Shown: positions 10,745-19,437 of the stretch, in pieces | Layout of the letters: every line of letters starts with the position of its first letter | How positions within the stretch are numbered: the stretch's first letter is position 1 | DNA from: Aedes albopictus | Taxonomy: Eukaryota; Arthropoda; Insecta; Diptera; Culicidae | Length of the DNA stretch: 64,000 bases | Direction of reading: 5' to 3' | NCBI RefSeq assembly: GCF_035046485.1 | Contig: NC_085137.1 | Coordinates: 10,556,252 to 10,620,251, forward strand | Position numbers and translations under genes: made by a program | The notes under the pieces: model-generated | Seen by the model: the letters and a program-made list of their open reading frames with translations, nothing else | Told to the model about the DNA's origin: nothing | The model's database searches: none

Positions 10745-10990
10745 TGGCCATCGTGGCTTCGTGGTCGTGCGGCTATGGTCACCAAGCCTTTAGTCGCATC
10801 GTGCTGAGGAACGCGGGTTCGATTCCCGCCGCAGCTGTCAGGAAAAGTTTTCGGCTGTGCCACTGGGCGTTGCATGCTAGTCCGTTGTCTAGTGTCGTGC
10901 TTCCTTCAAAGAGCAAATAGCTCACTGGAAGCAATGTGTCCGTGTCTTTAACCATAGCTTTTAATTTAGCTTTGTGATCTCTCTAGTTGC
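10745..10990 (+). mobile_element. tRNA-derived SINE
   Basis: Contains a pol III box A-like TGGCTTCGTGG (10754-10764) and a consensus box B GGTTCGATTCC (10816-10826) at tRNA spacing, followed by a conserved non-tRNA body (GTTTTCGGCTGTGCCACTGG...). The head does not fold into a clean full cloverleaf and the tail continues past tRNA length, so it is a Feilai-like mosquito SINE rather than a functional tRNA. It is inserted in the internal region of the BEL/Pao-type element. Confidence 0.75.
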
Positions 10991-12060
10991 TGTCATGGTT
11001 CTTCTTCTTCTTGTTCTTTGTGGCTCTACGTTCTCACTGGAACGACTGCTTCTCTCCAACTTTGTGTTCTTGGAGCACATTTACAGTTTTAAATGGAAAA
11101 GGAGTATTTATTAATGCGAACAAAGCATTTATTTGAGAATCCTTAAATATATCATTATTCCATGCAAGGTTTTGTTTGAAACATAATTATTCTGACGATT
11201 GTCCATGTTTCAAAATGCCCGTGTTAAGTGATTCATACCTAACAAGAATTTCGATGACATAATCTGTTGATCGATTTTAATTCACGAATTTATACGAGTT
11301 GTTTTCAACATTGCCTTTTATTAAAAAATGTTATTGAACATGCATTGGCAATCTAAATGCGGTGCATGTCTTAAAAGCTCCATATAATGGTACGTATGCC
11401 TTTGCGTGGTAGTAGTTAGACAGATTTCCCATTGAAAAACTTTCAAAAAATGCAAACTTAGACGTAATGAATGATGTGTTGAAGCCTTTATATGTTAATT
11501 CATATACTAGTTTTATGTCCGGTTGCTACCACATTTAGTATGTTACTTTTTCTTGATTTTTTCAACGACATGTACCTTTCATCGTGAAACAAAAGTCGCC
11601 CGAGAATACTAAATTGACATAACATCTTTTCTAAGCGAAATCGTTCTCATTCAGACGGTTGTCCAATCGGTCCGCAATAGCACCGCATAATTACAACCCT
11701 TAGAAACCACAACATGAAACATCTGGTGGACCAGTTGTGTATTTTTCGTTTAACTGAAATTTTCCTCCATCTGCAGCGCAAATCGAGCCATCTGGGACAT
11801 TCACAATTCGCCAAAATTACTAATGTCGCTACCTGCACGACGGTTTTCTAAATCTTTTGTTTTTATGCATGAATTTCAACATTATAGGACACGTTCAACT
11901 TGTGAAAGAAGCGTTCAATGCTGCTCAAACAACTCCGTGCTTTTCGAATCTATAAAAATTGTACTGTAACTTTTATATTTTCCATAGTTTCTCAATCCGA
12001 GATACTTCTTATTTCGGCGACTCTCCAAGCACATCCGAGGCTATCAGTACACCACAAAGG
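10991..12060. other. Internal region of the BEL/Pao-type element without coding content
   Basis: About 1 kb of AT-rich sequence. No reverse transcriptase, protease or integrase motif is readable on either strand, which is why the element is called non-autonomous or internally deleted. Confidence 0.5.
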
Positions 12061-12449
12061 CGGACGCATAACCACGTCCACTGGGTTTCTTTCTAAGGAG
12101 TCGCAACAAGCACTATTTGCTGTCGTTGTCGCAAGTCGTACGAACATAAATACACGTGAGCATCCTGTAGCTTCTCGTTGAAATCAAAAAAATGAATTCC
12201 CTTACAATATCGACGGTAGTCCAAACGCGTCTGAAATTGCGCACACAAGTCCATGTATGCGGATTTATGAACATTGAGCTGCCACTTCTCGAGCTTCGAT
12301 CTGCATCTTCTGACGGTAATCCACATGCATAAGATGCTCTTCAATACGAGCACTCAATCAAAAGCACAACCACGTGCATAACGTCTGGATTTTTTTTTAA
12401 TTTATCGACGATACTTCAGTCTCGTACGGATCTTCACACTCCGATGTCG

Positions 12450-12675
12450 CTGTTCGTGTGTGGCTCTTTTCATTTTCCCCCGGCGGAACTCCAATCGCGC
12501 CGGATCCTCACACAAGTCCATGTGTGGGGTTTTCCATTTTTCCCTGGCAGAACTCCAATCGCGCCAGATCCTCACACAAGTCCATGTGTGGTTCTTTTCA
12601 CTTCCCTCCGGCGGAAGTCCAATCGCGCCGGATCCTCACACAGACACAAGTCCATGTGTGGTTCTTTCCCATTTT
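12450..12675. repeat. Three-copy tandem repeat of about 64-70 bp
   Basis: Units contain CAATCGCGCC, GATCCTCACACA and AAGTCCATGTGTGG. The CACAAG anchors at 12511, 12575 and 12645 give spacings of 64 and 70 bp. It lies in the 5' leader of the BEL/Pao-type element; the short ORFs over it are chance. Confidence 0.85.
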
Positions 12676-12849
12676 TTCAATCAGCACTCATAACCTCTTT
12701 TGCTCTTCAGCGTCAGTGCACAATCAAATAGCATTACTTTGCAAGTATGAGAAAAATCACTTTCACCAAATATGCTTACCATTTATAGCTTATATTGGAA
12801 TATGTTTTCGGCCTTCACAATTTATTTGCTCTTAAAACTTTAAGCAGCA

Positions 12850-12867
12850 AACCTGGCAGGATCACCA
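12850..12867 (-). other. Primer-binding-site candidate of the BEL/Pao-type element
   Basis: Minus-strand TGGTGATCCTGCCAGG begins one base after the LTR end. A TGG start matches the CCA of a tRNA primer; the primer tRNA is not identified. Confidence 0.55.
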
Positions 12868-13125
12868 ATGTAAATTTCTGCACTACAGCTTCGGCCGATT
12901 GCCGTAAAATTGCCTCCAGCCTGTTTTGGATGACACGTGCTTGCCGCCCGGTTGCTGCGATGCGATGCGAAAGAGGTCGATCGTCGGCGGCGCGGTCTCT
13001 CCTGACCAATCGGCTCGAGTCTTCGTGTCGCTGACGACCGACGACGTGACTGAGACTGAAGTACTCTTTAAAGAGTACTTTTTCACCCATTTCGAGAGTA
13101 ACTAGGTGGACTCATAAAAAGAGTA

Positions 13126-13394
13126 CCGTCTACCCCCGTTGGTTTGAACGACACCTCATGCAAACCAACGGGGTTCATTTTTTAATTTGAACTTCTAGTA
13201 ACCCTGTGGACATCGAAAATCACACTGATGGTAACCCTTTTTGCTGTTTTGTTTTGATTCTGCGTTCCGTTTCACCCCGTTCCATGAGCAGAATGACGTT
13301 TGAACCATTTTTAGTTTGAACGATGTGCAGATTAGCGGGGGTCAAATTAAAAACTGTTCAGATTAGATGCGGTCAAACCATCGAGGGTAGACGG
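13126..13394. mobile_element. 269-bp TA-flanked MITE (copy 1)
   Basis: Ends CCGTCTACCC / GGGTAGACGG with TA on both sides. The ends carry an internal Y-rich CCGTTGGTTTGAACG motif. A full second copy in opposite orientation lies at 62010-62277, confirming the boundaries. Confidence 0.9.
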
Positions 13395-13565
13395 TAAACG
13401 GCATTTACTCTTAAAAGGGTAAACCGCTTGTACGTCAAATCAACGAGTGAATTTTACCCTTTTTCTAGAACGATTTCAAATTTGAAAAGAGTACAATTTA
13501 CCCTTTTTTATCATTTTATGCGGACTTAGAGATTTTTGAACTTTTAAAATTATCAATCAAATATA

Positions 13566-14067
13566 CCGCATTTAGTTCACTACTGGACTGCGAACTGCGA
13601 CTTTATAAGTGCGAAAACGTAAATAAAAGTGCGCGATTGCATCAAATCAGGTTGATGTCTTCGGCGCACTATTTCTCAAATCTATGGAGAACAAGTGCTC
13701 TGAAGACACTGAGTTGATTTGATGCAATCGCGCACTTTTATTAGCGTTTTCGCACTCGTGAAAACTAGTGCGATAGCTAGGGGCAAGACACTGTGCAAAC
13801 GAGAGCAACTCTGAGAATTTCTGAGTAACTCTTTCTGTCGATGATCGACGAAATTTGTTGAAAGACATCCCTAAAACTGCAATTTTCATTCAGCACACGC
13901 AACACTTTGCAGTTTGACATTGATGCCAGATCACACTTTGACATAAATGGGAGAAATTCTGAGGAACTGTGAGGAATTCTGAGCAACACATCGAACACAG
14001 ATTTGCACTCGTTAGATCTGTCCTGCCCCTAGTGCGATAGTCCAGTGGTGAACTAAATGCGCTATAA
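13566..14067. mobile_element. Foldback element carrying a nested MITE
   Basis: The left arm (GCATTTAGTTCACTACTGGAC..., then GTGCGCGATTGCATCAAATC) is mirrored on the right (GATTTGATGCAATCGCGCAC... GTCCAGTGGTGAACTAAATGC). The right arm is interrupted at 13777-14032 by the 256-bp MITE. Long arms and non-coding loop. Confidence 0.8.
13777..14032. mobile_element. 256-bp MITE, TSD TGCGATAG (copy 2 of the 7511 family)
   Basis: Terminal inverted repeats CTAGGGGCAAGACA.. / ..TGTCCTGCCCCTAG with exact 8-bp duplications TGCGATAG at 13769-13776 and 14033-14040. Same family as 7511-7757. Shared body motifs are ACTCTGAG, TTCTGAG and GATCGACGAAATT. Confidence 0.93.
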
Positions 14068-14628
14068 AAAACAACACTTATTATATTTTGTAAATGTGCG
14101 ATATTTATTCATTAATGAATTAAACTTTAATTCTTAATGACTATGGCCATACTTTCGGCATCTGGTCTTTGGTCGATAAAATGTTGGCTCCAAATTTGAT
14201 CGCTGAGCCCAAGGCTGAGCCGATCCAGAACCACGAACATCCTAATAAAATGAAAAATCCTTAATCAATTCGTCACTTTCAGACATAATTTAATTCGTTG
14301 CACTTACCCGAAAAAAAATCGTCAAACTTAGCAGCAGCGCCATGAAACTGTTTAACACATTTTTCACCCATTGAAGAGTACACGGTCGGATCTATGAGTA
14401 GGGCAAAATTTACCCATTTCAAGAAATTGACAAGTACCCTTTATTTTGACAGCTCCATATACAAGCAAAAAAAGGGTACTTTTAACTCCTTAAAGGGTAA
14501 TGCCGGTTTCGCAGTGTGATGGAGCGCGAATATGTTTGTCGCGGTTGGGTCGCGGTGTTCGATGATGCGCGAATGCTGACGATTCGCATCTCTGCGCATA
14601 GGGTGCTAAACTGGTATGCCACAAACGC

Positions 14629-14785
14629 TACAGGACATTCTGTACATTCCGGAAGCAAGTGTTAATTTTCTGTCAGTGCGAAAAATCGAAATTAACGGAC
14701 TGAATATAGTGTTCGATAGCGGTGCAGTTAGCATTACCCAAGAATCTGGTGTAGTTGCGATTGACAAACGACGCAATAAACTTTT
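14629..14785 (+). pseudogene. Degenerate Copia gag-pol fragment, part 2
   Basis: Translates as DILYIPEASVNFLSVRKIE and then a short open stretch, the conserved segment that follows the protease in Ty1/copia polyproteins. It continues the relic at 9690-9989 across the BEL/Pao-type insertion. It runs into the ~460-bp repeat that starts at 14786. Confidence 0.75.
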
Positions 14786-15245
14786 TGCAACTTCTCATCG
14801 TAATAGGCCATTTTACCTCACGCAAATCTGACAGGAAAAGGCCTACTTTCCCACACCAAATTAACAGTGCTGTAATGGTTCATTACAGCACTGATTTGCG
14901 TTGCGTAATGAACCATTAAAGCACTGTTTTCAGTTTTGATCACTTATTGATGCTTTTTGGACGCAGGATTGAAAAATTGTGACAACTGCACAGTATAACC
15001 TGCTATGATCAGACTTCCTTAATCATGATTATGAACATCAGTGTGCAGTCTGATGAGAAAGTTTTGTTAAAAACTATCCTCAAATGGTAATTTATGAAGT
15101 TGCAAAAAACGTTGTACGCAACTCGGTGCAGAACTCGATTTTTACAGCACTCATCGTAATTATCCAACTCGGCAAGCCTCGTTGGATAAATGTACGGCTC
15201 GTGCTGTAAAAATCATCATTCTGCACCTTGTTGCGTAAACTACTA
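14786..15245. mobile_element. ~460-bp MITE family B, copy 1
   Basis: Begins TGCAACTTCTCATCGTAATA and ends GTTGCGTAAACTACTA. Internal palindromes include GGTTCATTACAGCACTG with its inverse, and arms TTTTTACAGCACTC / CGTGCTGTAAAAATC around a GGATAA loop region. Boundaries come from comparison with copy 2 (30775-44579), which sits inside a Copia LTR whose intact partner is known. The TSD may be 3 bp (TTT-like). Confidence 0.8.
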
Positions 15246-16130
15246 TTACGAACTCGTGCTAAGCCACGAAGAATGTGATTTCGCGAGTGATTCCCGGTCA
15301 TAACCATCATCTAAAACACGTTTTAAGCTGCGAATAATTACCAATTCAGCAAATTGTAAGAAAAAAGGTGAATTAGTTAAATGGAAATTCAGGAGTAGAG
15401 AAGTGAGAAAAGTGGATGAAGAATTAAGCATAGCAGATTAGCGAAGAAAAACCGTGTTAAGTGTAGTATTTTACGATTGCAAAAGATTGCACCGCGAACA
15501 GCAGAAATTAAGTTAAAACCGTGCGTAGTGTACTAGTGATCCCGATTGGGTTAGTTTGCACGGCGTTAGAAAGCGGATGGGAAGTTCTGCAAAGAAAAAT
15601 ACTGAGTTGGGAGAAGCATGTTGCTATGTCAACTGCGGCGCTGTGCGCTAGTGTGGTCGTGAAAAGTTTGATTTTTTTTTAGTTTCGGGAGTGGCAAAAT
15701 TTCTAAATTAATAACTGTGCGGTCAATGAAGTGGCTGTACGCTATCCTAAATGTCATAAGCGAGTTGGTTCAATCGTGTTTTGATTTGTACAGATTGTAT
15801 TTGAAAGAAGGTTGAACTAATGTGGGGAAGAGTGTAATTTATGAAGTTGGGCAGGGTTAGTGGTTAAAAGTGGATGTATTGGAAATATATTTGAAAAGAA
15901 CAAAGTCGTGAATTTAAATCACAATACTGTAAAGAACATTAACGAGCTGGAAAATCATGTGTAGGGTTTTGTGTCATATACATGGTGACAACATGTGGTC
16001 GGATGATGAAGTTAACGAAAGTCGAATCGGCCGGGAGTGCAGAGGACGGATACTTTCAAAGAAGGTTGGTTTTGGGAAATTGAAGAGCTGTCGTGTTCTG
16101 TGTGAGGAGGCACCTGTGAGTGAAACCATG
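15246..16130. other. Unassigned sequence
   Basis: No host exon, RNA gene or transposon terminus that I can support. Several short open frames exist but lack family features. Confidence 0.4.
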
Positions 16131-17085
16131 TAGAAAAGTGTGCTACTCACTCACACACAACTGGCCTGACTACGCAACTTATTTCATCCACGACTGTGAT
16201 ACCAGTTCCAGCAAACGGGTGAGATCTGACCATTTTTAATACATAATTATCGATCTTTTACATTTTGCACCCGGTTTGTGCAATTGATTTAAGTGATTCG
16301 ATGCTCCATTTCCTATAAGGTGATCTGCACATTACTCCGACGAGTGGTAGGATCTTTGTCGAGCACTTGCGGTAGTCTAGCTTGGTGCTTAATAAGGGAT
16401 CCAATACCCTGTATAACTTTATAATAACCCAGTCGCATAACATAACCATTCTAAATTCCAGACCACCTAATTCCCTTTCTATTTACGAGGGCGTCGGTGA
16501 GTCGCTGGCACCTCGCTAAATAGATATCATCCATTCCCTTCCATCCTTCCCTTTCCACATAACATTTCTTATCGTTTCAGAGAGCGATCAATGGCGCTTA
16601 AGCCTAGGCTTGTTAGCCAGGACACAGTTAAAATGCCTGTGCCCCATCCCTGAAGTAAAAAGGCCCATGGAGTGACAAAATTTCTTAGCTTCGTCACTCC
16701 CAACGTTGGTGTTTAAATATACTAAAACACTTTCACTCATTCCAACATATCTACATGATTTACTCAAATACACTTACACCATCTGAATCATACCGATACC
16801 GATTTCTAAATCACCCCTTTCCAAATATCCAACTCCTTGACACCTATGGGAGTGTCGGTGAGTCGCTGACCTCTTGTAAAGTAGGTGTCATATCATCACA
16901 TCCTTTCCTATCCTCGTAACGGAGAAGATGGGCGTGGCCGGCAATGGAAGTTCTCATGTCTTTTTTACTTCTACCTCTGATTGGATAGCTGTTCCTTCCC
17001 AAATAGCATTCCATAAGCAATTAGAGTAGGAGTAATAAAGTTTTAACATGCCAACTTCCAGTATGCAATCTACGAATTACTCCGT
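16131..17085. repeat. Unclassified repetitive unit with internal direct duplication
   Basis: Two diverged copies of a motif around GTCGGTGAGTCGCTG (near 16492 and 16853), each followed by TAGATATCAT/TAGGTGTCAT and pyrimidine-rich CCTTTCC tracts, lie about 360 bp apart. It looks like the non-coding end of a retroelement or SINE-like repeat; class not determined. Confidence 0.4.
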
Positions 17086-17090
17086 TACCA

Positions 17091-17115
17091 CGCAACGCAA
17101 CGCAACGCAACGCAA
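17091..17115 (+). repeat. (CGCAA)5 microsatellite
   Basis: Five perfect pentamers, immediately followed by the variant CACGC. Confidence 0.95.
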
Positions 17116-17401
17116 CACGCATCTTGCAACACGGTATGGTTAAAAATACAATGCCCAGCTGTTAAATTTAGATTATTTTTGGTAATGTTAACAGCACTGC
17201 TAGTTAAATTCAGTAACAAATTTTGAAAACGACGTATAATCAATGCTACACCATTGATTATACGTCGTTTTCAAAATTTGTTACTGAATTGATAGTGTTT
17301 TAGTGGAATTACCAGGAAATAGCTGTCGGTTGAGAATCATAGGTACGGTTAGTAATGTTACTATGGAATCGGTAGATTCTACAACAAAATTTATTTCAGT
17401 G
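17116..17401 (-). mobile_element. MITE family A, copy 2 (truncated at one end)
   Basis: Reverse-oriented relative of the element at 30266-49110, sharing the terminal ..GAATCATAGGTACGGTTAG and ..AAATTTATTTCAGTG end. The TIR end is at 17401, followed by TA. The other end is lost near the pentamer repeat. It carries a perfect palindrome insertion at 17211-17286. Confidence 0.75.
17211..17286. repeat. 76-bp perfect palindrome (35-bp arms, 6-nt loop)
   Basis: The arm CAGTAACAAATTTTGAAAAC... is repeated exactly inverted after CTACAC. It is absent from the corresponding position in the other copy of MITE family A, so it is an insertion or a foldback micro-element. Confidence 0.95.
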
Positions 17402-17549
17402 TAGGTGAAGATAAGCGAAGAAAGCCAAAAAGACCTAGGGGTATCAGAATAGTGGCTCAAGTGGCACGTTCTCCTCTATGTGGGAGATTTGTGCCTCCAA
17501 CGGATGAATACGTATTTTTAGGTTAGCAAAGGAAGTGTTATTCCCCCTG

Positions 17550-18125
17550 CACGCTAAGAAAATGTTACTCTAAAATGAGTAAGATTCACACAAAACTGAG
17601 CTAAACTGGGACAGCTCAAAAATTGAGTAAATTGCATTTCCAGCCATAGCGATGGCCCAAGTGTAAAAATTCAACTGGTTTAAGCCGTATAATATTCTTC
17701 ACATCTTCAAGAATATTATACGGCTTAAACTGCACGCTAAGAAAATGTTACTCTAAAATGAGTAAGATTCACACAAAACTGAGCTAAACTGGAACAGCTC
17801 AAAAAATGAGTAAATTGCATTTCCAGCGATAGCACTGGCCCAAGTGCAAAAATCCAACTGGTTTAAGCCGTATAATATTCTTCGCATCCTCAAGAATATT
17901 ATACGGCTTAAACTGATGAGATTTTCGCACTTGGGCCAGCGCTATCGCTGGAAAAAAAATTTACTCAATTTTGAGTTGTCCCACTTTAGCTCGAAAATGA
18001 GTGAATTTTCTGACCGTGTGATGAGATTTTCGCACTTGGGCCAGCGCTATCGCTGGAAAAAAATTTACTCATTTTTTGAGCTGTTCCAGTTTAGCTCAAT
18101 TTTGTGTGAATTTTCTGACCGTGTG
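17550..18125. mobile_element. Left-left-right-right MITE array
   Basis: A left arm starting CACGCTAAGAAAATGTTACTC occurs twice in tandem (17550 and 17733), each ending in a 22-bp perfect hairpin (GTTTAAGCCGTATAATATTC...; first at 17678-17730). The inverse right arm, ending TTTTCTGACCGTGTG, follows twice (about 17913-18018 and 18019-18125). The whole unit is one nested palindrome of about 575 bp. Confidence 0.85.
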
Positions 18126-18415
18126 GTGTAGTCCGCGTAAGATCAAAACTAAATAAATTTTCTCACTGTGTGCTTGAAAACACAATTTTTAGCATGCCCG
18201 GTTTGCGCCTTGGATGTTCCCAAAATGGAATCACCCCTTGGCTCAGTTCTCATTTCAATGCTTCCATTTCAAAAGGTCCTATTAGGGCTTGTTCTTTTCC
18301 ATGATAATGATGATAATGTTCCGTGTTGTTCCATATAGTGCGAACAAAACTATTTAAATAATCTTCAAAGATTGATCTCTTTTTCCACTTTTGGTGGATA
18401 TTCAGGCTTCAGTCT

Positions 18416-18815
18416 TAATTTAAAGCTGAGAGAGAGGAGACAGCTCACTGACAGCCACGATGTTTACATTTCTTCTTCTTATTTGTTTGTACAACTTTGG
18501 GTGCCGCACAATGGTTTGAAAATATAAAATTGGTCAAAAATGATATTCATATTGAGTTCGCTGCTACAAACCATGAACAATTAATGGATTCGTTGCGCTG
18601 GTTTGGGAAAACTGACCATCATTATTTCATCTTTTTTAATTACAAAGAACGGAGCCGTATTTTAAAAAGAAATTTTGGAAATTTGACCACCTTACACCAT
18701 CACTGTGCGATTTTCAATTGGGTTCGCGGTGACAGTTTGTGACAGGTCCTCCTTGACATTAAGTAACACGCAATCGAAGCCAGCTGTCTCCTCTCTCTCA
18801 GATTTAAAGCTAATG
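18416..18815. mobile_element. ~400-bp inverted-repeat element (MITE candidate)
   Basis: CTGAGAGAGAGGAGACAGCT near 18425-18446 is mirrored by AGCTGTCTCCTCTCTCTCAG near 18781-18801, with flanking TTTAAAGCT on both sides. No clean TSD was identified. Confidence 0.6.
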
Positions 18816-18825
18816 AGGCGAAGTC

Positions 18826-19326
18826 GAAGTGATGATTTACAAATATTTATGGGCTCTTTCCAAATGTTGATTCGTGGAATTGAGATTTTGACAGTTCTCA
18901 CAGTAGATTCCCTCGTCATCCGGGTCGGACTGTGCGCGTTCGTTTTGTCGCGGGTCGCGTTGGTTCGTTTGTTTTCTTTCGTGTGTTCTGAAGTGAAAAA
19001 TTTCGTCATAAAAAAGTATCTTGCCAAAATTAAGTATTTTAGTTAAAAAACACTATTAGTTAATGACCTTGCTTGGAAAAGTATACAAAACCAGACAAAC
19101 AAACAAAAGGCACCAGTAAAACGCCGGTAACCGATTTCCGGCAATCTCAAATTTGGCACTAGTGTAACAAGAAGGAGAAAGAGAGAAGCAGACCAAGCGA
19201 AGACAAAAAAAATCCCCAGGTTACTGATAAGCGACGTAAACATACAGTGATAAATGATGAATCAACAAATTTGGAGCAGATTATCTTAGAAAATCGGATT
19301 GTTTTATTGGCCAACTTGAAAACAAG
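18826..19326 (+). other. Putative promoter and 5' untranslated exon region of the ABCC10-like gene
   Basis: A GC-richer stretch (18920-18975) precedes AT-rich leader sequence ending in a donor AAG|GTAAGA at 19326/19327. No TATA box is convincing; the transcription start is not resolvable from sequence. Confidence 0.4.
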
Positions 19327-19403
19327 GTAAGAATAATCGGATTACAAGTGCTACGATAGTGGCAAAACTATCAAATCCCTACGGAAATTCTTTTTTGTTT
19401 TAG
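19327..19403 (+). other. 5' UTR intron (77 bp)
   Basis: Donor GTAAGA and acceptor TTTTTTGTTTTAG, ending 34 nt before the start codon. Size and borders are typical of dipteran introns. Confidence 0.7.
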
Positions 19404-19437
19404 AAACGACCTGCATAGTTACCTTTCAGCCAGCGGA

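Larger units (their letters stand above)
13049..14514. mobile_element. Inserted block with repeated AAAGAGTAC/AAGGGTAC motifs
   Basis: The block splits the LTR. It begins with CTTTAAAGAGTACTTTTT and ends with AAAGGGTACTTTTAACTCC; similar gagtac motifs recur inside. A comparable motif cluster occurs near 24260-24310 and 26540-26630. No exact TSD or TIR is clear, so the superfamily is unassigned. It hosts at least three further insertions. Confidence 0.6.
9990..14623 (-). mobile_element. BEL/Pao-type LTR retroelement (non-autonomous), TSD AACGC
   Basis: Direct long terminal repeats lie at 9990-10306 and 12869-14623 (the latter interrupted). Each begins TGTAAATTTC and ends TATGCCACA, with AACGC duplicated at 9985-9989 and 14624-14628. 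Minus orientation is set by a purine tract (revcomp GAGAGGAGAAGGAAGA) directly next to the LTR at 10307-10322, and by a PBS-like TGGTGATCCTGCC starting at 12867 on the minus strand. The internal region (about 2.56 kb) lacks pol; only a short minus-strand, helix-prone, gag-like reading exists near 12240-12360. The 5-bp TSD and PBS context suggest BEL/Pao. Family assignment is inference; the LTR structure is directly seen. Confidence 0.85.
12869..14623 (-). repeat. 5' LTR of the BEL/Pao-type element, split by an insertion
   Basis: LTR sequence occupies 12869-13048 and about 14515-14623. The 1.47 kb between them is unrelated and holds the nested MITEs listed separately. The split LTR aligns end to end with 9990-10306. 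Confidence 0.88.

Noticed and set aside
10754..10835. Possible tRNA gene
   Set aside because: Boxes A and B are present but the acceptor and anticodon stems do not close and the conserved sequence continues well beyond tRNA length; a SINE explains it. The same holds for 23935, 28455, 30040 and 37143.
12093..12353. 86-codon minus-strand ORF as a host gene
   Set aside because: It lies inside the LTR element on its coding strand and is better seen as gag-like debris; no host exon signals.
18497..19046. Short ORFs upstream of ABCC10 as a separate gene
   Set aside because: They overlap an inverted-repeat element and the putative leader; no domain and both strands open equally.
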